Below, piece by piece: positions 1-9,424 of a stretch of 64,000 nucleotides of DNA (its first letter is position 1; each line of letters starts with the position of its first letter). The notes below the pieces were generated by a model that did no database searches, was not told the DNA's origin, and was given only the letters and a program-made list of their open reading frames with translations. Where the stretch lies: contig CAWDDG010000003.1 in assembly GCA_963801065.1 (NCBI GenBank), positions 310,001 through 374,000 on the forward strand. Direction: 5' to 3'. This DNA comes from CAWDDG01 sp963801065 (lineage in GTDB: Bacteria; Actinomycetota; Actinomycetes; Jiangellales; Jiangellaceae). Position numbers and translations under genes: made by a program.

Positions 1-178
1 GCTCGTCGTCCGGACGACGGACCGCGAGCGTGCCGTCGTCGGTACGCTCGACGTCGATCGTGAGCGGCAGGGTGTGGCTCAGGGTGCCCTTCGGGCCCTT
101 GACCGTGACCTCGCGTCCGTCTATGGCGACGTCGACGCCACCGGGGACGGGGATGGGCAGCTTGCCGATGCGCGACAT
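1..178 (-). CDS. rplF: 50S ribosomal protein L6, N-terminal part (cut by window edge)
   Basis: The first 59 residues read MSRIGKLPIPVPGGVDVAI and continue with TVKGPKGTLSHTL, the classic L6 N-terminus. L6 binds 23S rRNA near the sarcin-ricin loop at the factor-binding site. The gene continues beyond position 1. It lies 19 bp downstream of rpsH in the spc part of the ribosomal operon, so it is co-transcribed with the genes to its right. Confidence 0.95.
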   Translation of the reverse strand, partial: MSRIGKLPIPVPGGVDVAIDGREVTVKGPKGTLSHTLPLTIDVERTDDGTLAVRRPDDE

Positions 179-197
179 GGCTTTCGTCCTCCTCCCG

Positions 198-605
198 TCA
201 CCAGACGAAGGCGAGGACTTCCCCGCCCACGCCCTGTTTGGTCGCCGACCGGTCGGTCAGCAGGCCTTGCGACGTCGAGATGATCGCGACGCCCAGCCCG
301 CCAAGGACCTTCGGCATGTTGGTCGACTTCGCGTAGACCCGCAGGCCCGGCTTGCTAACCCGGCGCACACCGGCGATGGACCGCTCGCGGCTGGGGCCGT
401 ACTTCAGGGTCAGCACCAGGGTCTTCTCGACCGGCTTGTCGGCACTCTCCTGCACGGTCCAGCTCGAGATGAAGCCCTCCTGCTTGAGGATCTCGGCGAT
501 GTGCGACTTGAGCTTGCTGTACGGCATCGCCACGTCGTCGTGGTACGCCGAGTTGGCGTTGCGCAGACGGGTCAGCATGTCTGCGATGGGGTCTGTCATG
601 GTCAT
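198..605 (-). CDS. rpsH: 30S ribosomal protein S8
   Basis: About 135 residues starting MTMTDPIADMLTRLRNAN, a signature S8 opening; the C-terminal GGLGVAIISTSQG block is the conserved rRNA-binding end. S8 binds the central domain of 16S rRNA and in many bacteria represses spc operon translation. I chose the ATG at 605 over upstream in-frame codons because homology begins there; the ATG at 599 is also possible. It sits between rpsN and rplF in canonical order. Confidence 0.96.
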   Translation of the reverse strand: MTMTDPIADMLTRLRNANSAYHDDVAMPYSKLKSHIAEILKQEGFISSWTVQESADKPVEKTLVLTLKYGPSRERSIAGVRRVSKPGLRVYAKSTNMPKVLGGLGVAIISTSQGLLTDRSATKQGVGGEVLAFVW

Positions 606-695
606 GATGTGGCCGCTTTCCCGCCGCGGTTTCCGCACCTCGTCGATGCGGACCTGCGACGATCGCAGGTTCTCTCTCGTTGACAGCCGGCCCGA

Positions 696-881
696 TTACC
701 AGCTGGATTTGGTGACGCCCGGCAGCTCGCCGCGGTGCGCCATATCGCGCAGGCAAATCCGGCAAAGGCCGAACTTGCGATAGACCGAGTGCGGACGGCC
801 GCACCGCTGGCAGCGGGTGTAGGCGCGCACCGCGAACTTCGGCTTCGCGTTGGCCTTGTTGACTAGGGCCTTCTTCGCCAC
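696..881 (-). CDS. rpsZ: 30S ribosomal protein S14, zinc-binding type Z
   Basis: This 61-residue protein has the short zinc-ribbon form of S14: Cys24-x2-Cys27 and Cys40-x2-Cys43 form the metal site. It assembles into the 30S head. The position between rplE and rpsH is the normal spc-operon place. Actinomycetes often encode a second, longer zinc-free S14 elsewhere (used under zinc starvation); none is seen in this window. Confidence 0.96.
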   Translation of the reverse strand: MAKKALVNKANAKPKFAVRAYTRCQRCGRPHSVYRKFGLCRICLRDMAHRGELPGVTKSSW

Positions 882-930
882 GTCAGCTCTCTTCTCTCAT
901 GGTCACGTTCCGCTCCACACGCTCATCTCG

Positions 931-1500
931 TCACTGCTCCTTGAACGGGAAGCCCAGGTGCTTCAACAGCGCCCTGCCCTCGCCGTCGGTCTCGGCAGTG
1001 GTCACGACCGTGATGTCCATGCCGCGAACCCGGTCGATCGAGTCCTGGTCGATCTCGTGGAACATCGACTGCTCGTTGAGACCGAACGTGTAGTTGCCAC
1101 GCCCGTCGAACTGCTTCGGCGAGAGACCGCGGAAGTCGCGGATGCGCGGCAGCGCGACCGAGGTCAGCCGGTCCAGGAACTCCCACATCCGGTCGCCGCG
1201 CAGAGTCACGTGCGCACCGATCGGCATGCCCTCGCGGAGCTTGAACTGTGCGATCGACTTGCGCGCCTTGGTGACGGCCGGCTTCTGGCCGGTGATGGAC
1301 TGCAGGTCGCGGATCGCACCCTCGATCAGCTTGGCGTCGCGCGCCGCCTCGCCCACGCCCATGTTGACCACGACCTTGGCGACCGTGGGCACCTGCATGA
1401 CGTTGCGGACGTCGAACTCCTCGCGCAGGGCGGTAACGATCTCCTCGCGGTAGCGCCGCTTGAGCCGCGGCAGCGTGCGGGTCTCCGTAGTGGTGCTCAT
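931..1500 (-). CDS. rplE: 50S ribosomal protein L5
   Basis: The 189-residue protein contains the L5 blocks MQVPTVAKVVVNMGVGEA, TGQKPAVTKARKSIAQFKLREG and GMDITVVTTA. L5 binds 5S rRNA and contacts the P-site tRNA. Its ATG overlaps the end of rplX by one base (position 1500), so the two are translationally coupled. Confidence 0.97.
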   Translation of the reverse strand: MSTTTETRTLPRLKRRYREEIVTALREEFDVRNVMQVPTVAKVVVNMGVGEAARDAKLIEGAIRDLQSITGQKPAVTKARKSIAQFKLREGMPIGAHVTLRGDRMWEFLDRLTSVALPRIRDFRGLSPKQFDGRGNYTFGLNEQSMFHEIDQDSIDRVRGMDITVVTTAETDGEGRALLKHLGFPFKEQ

Positions 1501-1835
1501 CAGATGTCCTCACCGGTGCGCTTGGCGAACCGGACCTTGTTGCCGTTGTCGTCGATCCGGAAGCCGACCCGGGTGCCGACGGTCTTCTTGTCACCATCGA
1601 TCTCCACCTCGACCGCGAGCATCACGCTGCTGACGTGGATCGGCGCCTCCTGGTGCACGATCCCGCCGGACTTCGCGCCGCGCGCGCTCTGAACGGTCTT
1701 GGTGTGCTTGGTGATGCGGTTGACGCCCTCGACCAGGACCCGGTCCTGCTTGGGGTAGGCCGCAATGACCTTGCCGATCGCGCCCTTGTCCGGGCCCGCG
1801 ACGACGACGACGGTGTCGCCCTTCTTGATACGCAT
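1500..1835 (-). CDS. rplX: 50S ribosomal protein L24
   Basis: Begins MRIKKGDTVVVVAGPDKG, a KOW motif, followed by VNRITKHTK; about 111 residues. L24 is an assembly initiator that binds domain I of 23S rRNA. An in-frame ATG two codons upstream (1841) is an alternative start that would overlap rplN. Canonical place between rplN and rplE. Confidence 0.96.
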   Translation of the reverse strand: MRIKKGDTVVVVAGPDKGAIGKVIAAYPKQDRVLVEGVNRITKHTKTVQSARGAKSGGIVHQEAPIHVSSVMLAVEVEIDGDKKTVGTRVGFRIDDNGNKVRFAKRTGEDI

Positions 1836-1837
1836 GC

Positions 1838-2206
1838 TCACAACACCTCCGGCGCGAGCGAGATGATGCGCATGAACTTCTTCTCGCGCAGCTCACGGCC
1901 GACGGGGCCGAAGATGCGGGTGCCGCGTGGATCCCCGCCGTCCTTGATGATGACGGCAGCGTTCTCGTCGAAGCGGATGTAGGAGCCGTCCTGCCGGCGG
2001 CGCTCCTTCGCGGTGCGCACGATGACGGCCCTGACGACCTCGCCCTTCTTGACGCCGCCACCGGGGATGGCGTCCTTGACGGTCGCCACGATGACGTCGC
2101 CGATGCCGGCGTAGCGCCGACCGGAGCCGCCGAGAACGCGGATACAGAGAAGCTCCTTCGCACCCGTGTTGTCGGCGACTCTCAGCCGCGACTCCTGCTG
2201 GATCAT
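1838..2206 (-). CDS. rplN: 50S ribosomal protein L14
   Basis: The 122 residues opening MIQQESRLRVADNTGAKEL are typical of L14, which forms part of intersubunit bridges and the docking site of silencing factor RsfS. The C-terminal GPVGRELREKKFMRIISLAPEVL is diagnostic. It follows rpsQ after a 76-bp gap, the largest in this part of the operon. Confidence 0.97.
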   Translation of the reverse strand: MIQQESRLRVADNTGAKELLCIRVLGGSGRRYAGIGDVIVATVKDAIPGGGVKKGEVVRAVIVRTAKERRRQDGSYIRFDENAAVIIKDGGDPRGTRIFGPVGRELREKKFMRIISLAPEVL

Positions 2207-2282
2207 GTCGATGACTCCTGGTTGTCGCGCCGGTTCTCACCCAGTCCTTGAGACATGGCCGAGCCTGGCGGAACGGTCGGTT

Positions 2283-2564
2283 CTACTTGGCCTTCTCGAG
2301 GACCTCGACGACGCGCCACCGCTTGGTCGCCGACAGCGGCCGGGTCTCCATCAGGAGCACGCGGTCGCCGGCGACGGCGGTGTTCTGCTCGTCGTGGGCC
2401 TTGAGCTTGTTGGTCCGGCGGACGACCTTGCCGTACAGCGGGTGCTTGAAGCGGTCCTCGACCGCCACGATCACCGTCTTGTCCATCTTGTCGCTGACGA
2501 CGAGGCCCTCGCGGACCTTCCGGAAACCCCGGTTCTGCGTCACGTTCTCGTCCTTCTCGGTCAT
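2283..2564 (-). CDS. rpsQ: 30S ribosomal protein S17
   Basis: The 93-residue protein has the S17 OB-fold blocks GLVVSDKMDKTVIVAVE and HPLYGKVVRRTNK. S17 is a primary 16S rRNA binder. The ATG at 2564 overlaps the rpmC stop (ATGA), which fixes the start. The upstream in-frame open stretch is only a shadow of rpmC. Confidence 0.96.
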   Translation of the reverse strand: MTEKDENVTQNRGFRKVREGLVVSDKMDKTVIVAVEDRFKHPLYGKVVRRTNKLKAHDEQNTAVAGDRVLLMETRPLSATKRWRVVEVLEKAK

Positions 2565-2812
2565 GCGGCGCCGCCGGACTCGGCCTCGACGACCGTGGTG
2601 ATGCCGAGCTCCCGCTCGCGCATGATCGTGTAGATCCGCGCGATGTCGCGGCGAACGGCCTTGAGCCGCCCGTGGCTCTCGAGTTGCCCCGTTGCGGCCT
2701 GGAATCGCAGGTTGAACAGCGACTCCTTGGCCTTGTGCAGCTCCTCGACCAGGTCGGCATCGGGCATCGCGCGCAGCGCCGCGGCGGTGAGGTCCTTCGA
2801 GCCGATGGCCAT
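2561..2812 (-). CDS. rpmC: 50S ribosomal protein L29
   Basis: Starts MAIGSKDLTAAALRAM and carries the L29 helix-turn-helix core ELHKAKESLFNLRFQAATGQ. L29 lies at the peptide exit tunnel and helps bind trigger factor and SRP. The ATG shares one base with the rplP stop; an in-frame GTG one codon upstream is also possible. The acidic tail VVEAESGGAA is somewhat longer than the shortest L29s. Confidence 0.95.
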   Translation of the reverse strand: MAIGSKDLTAAALRAMPDADLVEELHKAKESLFNLRFQAATGQLESHGRLKAVRRDIARIYTIMRERELGITTVVEAESGGAA

Positions 2813-3231
2813 CACTGTTCACCTGCCTCACGCGACACGATGCGGGCCTTCATCGGGAGCTTGTGGATCGCGCGCGTCAGTGCCTCCCGGGCCACCTTCT
2901 CGTTCGGGTACGAGAGCTCGAACATGACCCGGCCGGGCTTGACGTTGGCGATCCACCACTCCGGGGAACCCTTGCCGGAACCCATCCGGGTCTCGGCCGG
3001 CTTCTTGGTCAGCGGACGGTCCGGGTAGATGTTGATCCAGACCTTGCCGCCACGGCGGATGTGCCGCGTGATGGCGATACGAGCCGACTCGATCTGGCGG
3101 TTTGTGACGTAGTGCCCCTCGACCGCCTGGATGCCGAACTCGCCGAACGCAAGCGACGTGCCGCCCTTGGCTGCACCGCGGCGCCTGGGGTGGTGCTGCT
3201 TGCGGTGCTTGACCCTGCGCGGGATCAACAT
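2812..3231 (-). CDS. rplP: 50S ribosomal protein L16
   Basis: The 139 residues open MLIPRRVKHRKQHHPRRRG; the conserved RQIESARIAITRHIRRGGKVWI and GSGKGSPEWWIANVKPGR blocks follow. L16 sits by the A-site tRNA elbow. The spacing of 2 bp to rpsC and overlap with rpmC show tight coupling. Confidence 0.97.
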   Translation of the reverse strand: MLIPRRVKHRKQHHPRRRGAAKGGTSLAFGEFGIQAVEGHYVTNRQIESARIAITRHIRRGGKVWINIYPDRPLTKKPAETRMGSGKGSPEWWIANVKPGRVMFELSYPNEKVAREALTRAIHKLPMKARIVSREAGEQ

Positions 3232-3233
3232 GG

Positions 3234-4037
3234 TCAGGCCTCCTGCTCACTGCTCGGTGCGGGCGCGGCTGCGCTCTCGGCGACGACGGCCTCGACCGGG
3301 GCCGTCTCGCCGCCCCGAGCCGGGCGACGACGCTCGGGGCGCCGCCGCTGCTGCTGGACCCGGGCCTGAGCGGCCTGCGCCTCGCGCTCGGCGCGCGAAC
3401 CGGCCACTTCGCCCTTGTAGATCCAGACCTTCACGCCGATCCGGCCGAACGTCGTGCGGGCCTCGTAGAAGCCGTAGTCGACGTCGGCACGCAACGTGTG
3501 CAGTGGCACCCGGCCTTCGCGGTAGAACTCCGACCGGCTCATCTCGGCGCCGCCGAGGCGGCCCGAGCATTGGACCCGGATGCCCTTGGCGCCGGAGCGC
3601 ATGGTGGTCTGGATCGACTTGCGCATCGCGCGACGGAACGCCACCCGGGCGGACAGCTGCTCGGCCACGCCCTGCGCGACCAGCTGCGCGTCGATCTCGG
3701 GCTGCTTGACCTCCAGGATGTTCAGCTGCACCTGCTTGCTGGTGAGCTCTTCGAGCTCCGTTCGCAACCGGTCGGCCTCGGCACCGCGGCGGCCGATGAC
3801 GATGCCCGGCCGGGCGGTGTGGATGTCGACACGGACGCGGTCCCGGGTGCGCTCGATCTCGACCTTGGAGATGCCGGCGCGCTCCATGCCCTTGGACATG
3901 AGCTTGCGGATCGCGACGTCCTCTGCGACGTAGTCGCGGTAACGCTGGCCCGCAGTCGTGCTGTCGGCGAACCACCGGCTCTTGTGGTCGGTCGAGATGC
4001 CGAGCCGGAACCCGTGCGGGTTGATCTTCTGACCCAC
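3234..4037 (-). CDS. rpsC: 30S ribosomal protein S3
   Basis: A 267-residue S3: MGQKINPHGFRLGI start, a KH domain with GIVIGRRGAEADRLR (about residues 76-90), and the C-terminal S3 domain containing AKGIRVQCSGRLGGAEMSR. S3 lines the mRNA entry channel. The Arg/Ala/Glu-rich tail after about residue 220 is longer than in E. coli but common in actinomycetes. It overlaps rplV by one base. Confidence 0.97.
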   Translation of the reverse strand: MGQKINPHGFRLGISTDHKSRWFADSTTAGQRYRDYVAEDVAIRKLMSKGMERAGISKVEIERTRDRVRVDIHTARPGIVIGRRGAEADRLRTELEELTSKQVQLNILEVKQPEIDAQLVAQGVAEQLSARVAFRRAMRKSIQTTMRSGAKGIRVQCSGRLGGAEMSRSEFYREGRVPLHTLRADVDYGFYEARTTFGRIGVKVWIYKGEVAGSRAEREAQAAQARVQQQRRRPERRRPARGGETAPVEAVVAESAAAPAPSSEQEA

Positions 4038-4420
4038 TAGCGGGTCCCTCCCTTCGAACCGGCGGTGCGCGTGCGCTGCACCGGCGCTCTCTCCTCGACG
4101 ACCACGGTGATGTGGCTCGTGCGCTTGTTGACGCGGTAGGCGCGACCCTGGGCCCGCGGCCGGAACCGCTTCATGGTCGGTCCTTCGTCGACGTATGCCT
4201 CGGCGACGTACAACGTCTCGGCCGACAGACCCTTGCTGTCCTCGGCATTCGCCATCGCGCTCTCGAGCACCTTGCGCACCGGCTCCGCGGCTGCCTGCGG
4301 CGCGAACCGCAGGGCGGCGGCGGCGTCGTCGGCCTTCATGCCCCGGATGAGGTCCACCACGCGGCGCGCCTTCATGGGCGTGACGCGGACGTACCGCGCC
4401 TGGGCCCTGGCTTCCATCAT
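4037..4420 (-). CDS. rplV: 50S ribosomal protein L22
   Basis: The 127-residue L22 has RYVRVTPMKARRVVDLIRG at the N-terminus and the tunnel-loop region MKRFRPRAQGRAYRVNKRTSHITVVV. The extended loop lines the exit tunnel, where macrolides bind. There are two adjacent ATGs (4420 and 4417), either of which could start it. Positioned between rpsS and rpsC. Confidence 0.96.
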   Translation of the reverse strand: MMEARAQARYVRVTPMKARRVVDLIRGMKADDAAAALRFAPQAAAEPVRKVLESAMANAEDSKGLSAETLYVAEAYVDEGPTMKRFRPRAQGRAYRVNKRTSHITVVVEERAPVQRTRTAGSKGGTR

Positions 4421-4454
4421 GACTCCTAGGATCTTCGTCAGATTCGTGGTGAAC

Positions 4455-4736
4455 TCACCGGCGACGGGCGCGCCGGTCGTCCTTCTCGTGGCCCCGGAAG
4501 GTTCGCGTGGGCGCGAACTCCCCGAGCTTGTGGCCGATCATCGACTCGGTCACGAAGACCGGGACGTGCTTGCGACCGTCGTGGACGGCGATCGTGTGAC
4601 CGATCATGTCCGGGACGATCATCGACCGGCGGGACCAGGTCTTGATGACGTTCTTGGTCCCCTTGTCGTTCTGCGCCTCGACCTTCTTGGCCAGGTGCTC
4701 GTCGACGAAGGGGCCCTTCTTGAGGCTGCGCGGCAT
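4455..4736 (-). CDS. rpsS: 30S ribosomal protein S19
   Basis: 93 residues beginning MPRSLKKGPFVDEHL, with the conserved RRSMIVPDMIGHTIAVHDG and KLGEFAPTRTFRGH blocks. S19 pairs with S13 in the 30S head. It lies 17 bp after rplB in the canonical order. Confidence 0.97.
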   Translation of the reverse strand: MPRSLKKGPFVDEHLAKKVEAQNDKGTKNVIKTWSRRSMIVPDMIGHTIAVHDGRKHVPVFVTESMIGHKLGEFAPTRTFRGHEKDDRRARRR

Positions 4737-4753
4737 CTTCTACCTGCTCCCGA

Positions 4754-5590
4754 TCAGCGCTTCTTGCCGGTCTTGCGGCGACGGACGATCTGGCGGTCGC
4801 TGGGCTTGTTGGCCCGGCGCGTTCGGCCCTCGGGGCGACCGTTCGGGTTGACCGGGTGGCGACCACCCGAGCTCTTGCCCTCACCGCCACCGTGCGGGTG
4901 ATCGACCGGGTTCATGGCGACGCCGCGGACGGTCGGGCGCCTGCCCTTCCATCGCATCCGGCCGGCCTTGCCCCAGTTGATGTTGGACTGCTCGGCGTTG
5001 CCGACCTCGCCGACCGTGGCCCGGCAGCGGACGTCGACGTTGCGGATCTCGCCCGATGGCATCCGCAGCTGCGCCCAGGTGCCTTCCTTGGCGACGAGCT
5101 GGACCCGCGCACCGGCGGACCGGGCGATCTTGGCGCCGCCACCGGGCCGGAGCTCGATGGCGTGTACGACCGTGCCGACCGGGATGTTCCGCAGCGGCAG
5201 GTTGTTGCCCGGCTTGATGTCAGCGCGAGGGCCCGCCTCGACGGCGGCACCCTGGGTGAGCCTCGTCGGCGCCAAGATGTAGCGCTTCTCACCGTCGGAG
5301 TAGTGCAGCAGCGCGATCCGGGCGGTGCGGTTCGGGTCGTACTCGATGTGCGCGACCTTGGCCGGCACGCCGTCCTTGTCCGCCCGCCGGAAGTCGATCA
5401 CGCGGTACTGCCGCTTGTGGCCGCCGCCCTGGTGCCGGGTGGTGATCCGTCCCGCATTGTTGCGGCCGCCCTTTCTCGGGAGCGGGCGCACGAGGGACTT
5501 CTCCGGCTCGGACCGGGTGACCTCGACGAAGTCGGCGACGCTGGCGCCACGCCGGCCCGGCGTCGTCGGCTTGTACTTGCGGATTCCCAT
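4754..5590 (-). CDS. rplB: 50S ribosomal protein L2
   Basis: This 278-residue L2 opens MGIRKYKPTTPGRRGASV and includes the peptidyl-transferase-proximal histidine motif NPVDHPHGGGEGKSSGGRHP near residue 225. L2 is required for subunit association and catalytic-centre assembly. It is followed by rpsS and preceded by rplW with a 34-bp gap. Confidence 0.98.
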   Translation of the reverse strand: MGIRKYKPTTPGRRGASVADFVEVTRSEPEKSLVRPLPRKGGRNNAGRITTRHQGGGHKRQYRVIDFRRADKDGVPAKVAHIEYDPNRTARIALLHYSDGEKRYILAPTRLTQGAAVEAGPRADIKPGNNLPLRNIPVGTVVHAIELRPGGGAKIARSAGARVQLVAKEGTWAQLRMPSGEIRNVDVRCRATVGEVGNAEQSNINWGKAGRMRWKGRRPTVRGVAMNPVDHPHGGGEGKSSGGRHPVNPNGRPEGRTRRANKPSDRQIVRRRKTGKKR

Positions 5591-5624
5591 GTCTCTCAGT
5601 CCTCGTAGTCCTTGGGTGTGCCGG

Positions 5625-5930
5625 TCAGGAGACCGGCCCCCCGAAGATGTCGATGCGCTGTCCCTCGGCGACGGTCACGATCGCGCGCTTGGTGTCGGGC
5701 CGCTTGCCCGTGCCGAAGCGGGTGCGACGGCGCTTGCCCTCGCGGTTGAGCGTGTTGACGCCGGTCACGGTCACGTTGAACACCCTCTCGACCGCGATCT
5801 TGATCTCGGTCTTGTTCGCGTCGGGCGCGACCACGAAGGTGTACTTGTTCTCGTCGAGCAGGCCGTAGCTCTTCTCGGAGACGACTGGTCCCCGCAGCAC
5901 GTCGCGCGGGTCCTTGTGGATGGAGCTCAC
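5625..5930 (-). CDS. rplW: 50S ribosomal protein L23 (GTG start)
   Basis: About 101 residues starting at a GTG whose last bases form the rplD stop (GTGA overlap at 5927-5930). The sequence SIHKDPRDVLRGPVVSEKSY and NKTEIKIAVERVFNVTVTGV is typical L23. L23 is the main chaperone docking site at the tunnel exit. There is no ATG nearby, and the overlap pattern matches other junctions in this genome. Confidence 0.94.
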   Translation of the reverse strand: MSSIHKDPRDVLRGPVVSEKSYGLLDENKYTFVVAPDANKTEIKIAVERVFNVTVTGVNTLNREGKRRRTRFGTGKRPDTKRAIVTVAEGQRIDIFGGPVS

Positions 5931-6775
5931 TGGCCCTCCTCCTCCTCCGCCGTCGTCTCGTCGGTCGCTGCCGCCGCGGTCCCGGTGGCCTTGGCCGCAC
6001 CAGCCTTCTTTGCCGGCGCCGCCTTCTTGGCGGCGGTCGCCCTCTTGGCTGCAGTCGCCTTCTTCGCGGCAGGCTTCTTCTCTGCCGGCGCCACCTTCTC
6101 GTCCACGACCTGCGTGTCGATCGCGTCCGGCTCGCCGACGACGACCGCGTCGCCGTTGCGACCCAGGAAGGCGGAGAGCGCGGCCTGCGTGAACACGACG
6201 TCGTCGGAGCACAGCACGTCGTACGTATTGAGCTGATCGGCCGCGATCAGATGAACCTCGGCCGCGTTGCGCAGGCTCTTGACGGTGAGCTCGTCGCCCC
6301 GCGCGAAGACCACGAGGACGTGGGCCCGCTCGGTGAGCCTGGCCAGCGCGGCAAGCGCCGACTTGGTCGACGGCGTGTCGCCCTCGACGAAGCCCGCGAC
6401 CACGTGGACACGGCTGTGCCGGGCCCGGTCGGAGAGCGCGCCGCGCAGGGCGGCGGCCTTCATCTTCTTCGGCGTCCGCTGCGCGTAGTCGCGCGGCGTC
6501 GGACCGTGGACCACGCCACCGCCGGTGAATTGCGGCGCGCGAATCGATCCCTGGCGCGCCCGGCCGGTGCCCTTCTGCCGATACGGCTTCCGGCCTCCAC
6601 CGCGGACCTCGGCGCGGGTCTTGGTGCTGTGCGTGCCCTGGCGAGCCGCGGCGAGCTGGGCCACCACCACCTGGTGGATCAGCGGCACGTTGACCTGCAC
6701 GTCGAAGATGTCGGCGGGCAACTCGACGGTGCCGGTCTTGCGGCCCTTGGCGCTCTTGACGTCGACGGTTGGCAT
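5927..6775 (-). CDS. rplD: 50S ribosomal protein L4 with long Ala/Lys then acidic tail
   Basis: Residues 1-205 form a normal L4, including the tunnel-loop block RGGGRKPYRQKGTGRARQGS (residues 58-77). The remaining 75 or so residues are unusual: a low-complexity stretch of Ala-Lys repeats (PAEKKPAAKK ... AAPAKKAGAAK, about residues 230-263) followed by an acidic end (TTAEEEEGQ). It resembles linker-histone-like tails and is far longer than the usual L4 end. L4 is an early assembly protein. The tail may contact rRNA at the surface, which is inference. Confidence 0.96.
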   Translation of the reverse strand: MPTVDVKSAKGRKTGTVELPADIFDVQVNVPLIHQVVVAQLAAARQGTHSTKTRAEVRGGGRKPYRQKGTGRARQGSIRAPQFTGGGVVHGPTPRDYAQRTPKKMKAAALRGALSDRARHSRVHVVAGFVEGDTPSTKSALAALARLTERAHVLVVFARGDELTVKSLRNAAEVHLIAADQLNTYDVLCSDDVVFTQAALSAFLGRNGDAVVVGEPDAIDTQVVDEKVAPAEKKPAAKKATAAKRATAAKKAAPAKKAGAAKATGTAAAATDETTAEEEEGQ

Positions 6776-6776
6776 G

Positions 6777-7445
6777 TCAGGCCCCCTTCGCGGCGGTCTT
6801 GACGAGCACGAGCCCGCCGGTCGGACCGGGTACGGCGCCCTTGAGAAGCAACAGCCCCTTCTCGGCGTCGACCGCGTGGACGCTGACGTTCTGTGCGGTG
6901 ACCCGCACGCCGCCCATCCGCCCGGCCATGCGCTGGCCCTTGAACACGCGGCCGGGCGTGGCGCAGGCGCCGATGGAACCCGGCGAGCGGTGCTTGCGCT
7001 GGACGCCGTGCGAAGCGCGCAGACCGGAGAAGCCGTGACGCTTCATGACGCCGGCGAAGCCCTTGCCCTTGCTGGTGCCGACGACGTCGACGACCTGCCC
7101 TGCCTCGAACAGCTCGACGGTGAGCTCCTGGCCCAGGGTGTACTCCGAGGCGTCGGCGGTCCGCAGCTCGACCGTGTGGCGACGGGGTGTCACGCCGGCC
7201 CTGTCGAAGTGCCCCTGCATCGGCTTGGTGACCTTGCGCGGGTTCGGCGCTCCGTAGGCGATCTGGACCGCGTCGTAGCCGTCGGCCTGCGGCGTGCGCA
7301 CGTGGGTCACGACGCAGGGCCCGGCCTTGACCACCGTGACCGGGACGATGCGGTTGTTGTCGTCCCACACCTGGGTCATGCCGAGCTTCTCGCCGAGCAG
7401 GCCAGCCAGGACGTGCCGGCGTGCCTCCGCTGTTTGAATACTCAT
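6777..7445 (-). CDS. rplC: 50S ribosomal protein L3
   Basis: The 222-residue L3 has GLLGEKLGMTQVWDD near the N-terminus and the central loop HRSPGSIGACATPGRVFKGQ, which reaches toward the peptidyl transferase centre. The first ten residues before the conserved core are a short extension common in actinomycetes. It lies one base from rplD and 14 bp from rpsJ. Confidence 0.97.
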   Translation of the reverse strand: MSIQTAEARRHVLAGLLGEKLGMTQVWDDNNRIVPVTVVKAGPCVVTHVRTPQADGYDAVQIAYGAPNPRKVTKPMQGHFDRAGVTPRRHTVELRTADASEYTLGQELTVELFEAGQVVDVVGTSKGKGFAGVMKRHGFSGLRASHGVQRKHRSPGSIGACATPGRVFKGQRMAGRMGGVRVTAQNVSVHAVDAEKGLLLLKGAVPGPTGGLVLVKTAAKGA

Positions 7446-7459
7446 CGCTGGCGTGCCCT

Positions 7460-7768
7460 CTACAGCTTGATCTCGATGTCGACGCCGGCCGGCAGGTCGA
7501 GACGCATCAGCGAGTCGACCGTCTTCGGCGTGGGGTCGATGATGTCGATGAGCCGCTTGTGCGTGCGCATCTCGAAGTGCTCGCGGCTGTCCTTGTACTT
7601 GTGTGGCGAGCGGATGACGCAGTACACGTTCTTCTCGGTCGGCAGCGGCACCGGGCCCGCGACCTGAGCGCCCGTGCGCGTCACCGTGTCGACGATCTTG
7701 CGCGCCGAGCTGTCGATGACCTCATGGTCGTAGGCCTTGAGCCGGATGCGGATCTTCTGTCCCGCCAT
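7460..7768 (-). CDS. rpsJ: 30S ribosomal protein S10 / NusE, first gene of the S10 operon
   Basis: 102 residues, MAGQKIRIRLKAYDHEVIDSS, with TRTGAQVAGPVPLPTEKN and SREHFEMRTHKRLIDI. S10 acts in the 30S head and, as NusE, in antitermination with NusB/NusG. It is the first gene of the long operon, preceded by a 372-bp leader region carrying the dyad described at 7851-7874. Confidence 0.98.
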   Translation of the reverse strand: MAGQKIRIRLKAYDHEVIDSSARKIVDTVTRTGAQVAGPVPLPTEKNVYCVIRSPHKYKDSREHFEMRTHKRLIDIIDPTPKTVDSLMRLDLPAGVDIEIKL

Positions 7769-7850
7769 GGCTGCTTGTCGTCCTTCTCTCGTGTGCCGCT
7801 AGCGAACCGATACTGCGTTGTCCGGGTTGCCCGGCCGTCTTCCCGACCTC

Positions 7851-7874
7851 CGACCCCCGCGGTCGGGCGTGTCG
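7851..7874 (-). promoter_or_regulatory. Conserved leader dyad upstream of rpsJ, nearly identical to one upstream of rpsL
   Basis: On the plus strand the element begins CGACCCCCGCGGTCGGGC and ends GTGTCG. It contains a CCGACC/GGTCGG stem with a five-base loop. A copy with 23 of 24 identical bases is at 12514-12537, upstream of rpsL. This one lies 83 bp upstream of the rpsJ ATG and the other 98 bp upstream of the rpsL GTG, so both would be in 5' leaders or at promoters. The remaining 7875-8090 region holds no gene that I can see. Confidence 0.6.
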
Positions 7875-8094
7875 CGCAGGCAGGCCGCACTCGGGCTCAT
7901 GCGTCGACTTTCGCTCGATCCTTGTGGGGGGAACTCGGGAGGCCCGGCACGGCGCCGGACACCGGATAGAGGTCTCCGTTTCGGGCGCGAACCCTTGGTC
8001 CACGCACCCCGGCGGCCTCCGCCGAGCAACCTGAACAGTATGCCAGAGGCGGGTCGCCGCTGGCCAATCGACCCCGGATGGGGGCCGCGCCGCG

Positions 8095-8127
8095 GGTGGG
8101 GCCGATCAGCTGAGGGGCGGCCCCACC
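8095..8127 (-). terminator. Hairpin terminator after tuf
   Basis: A perfect 10-bp inverted repeat (GGTGGGGCCG at 8095-8104, CGGCCCCACC at 8118-8127) with a 13-nt loop starts 14 bp after the tuf stop codon. There is no clear U-tract, which is common for actinomycete terminators. It separates tuf from the S10 operon. Confidence 0.75.
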
Positions 8128-8140
8128 ACGAGGTGGCGTC

Positions 8141-9337
<1,197 letters not shown>

Positions 9338-9424
9338 TGTGGGGTCCTCCTGTTGGGACGTTTCCTTGCCGGATTCGGCCTGGCTTGTGTGGGGTGTGGA
9401 CCGGTGTGAAGGCCCAGGACGCGG

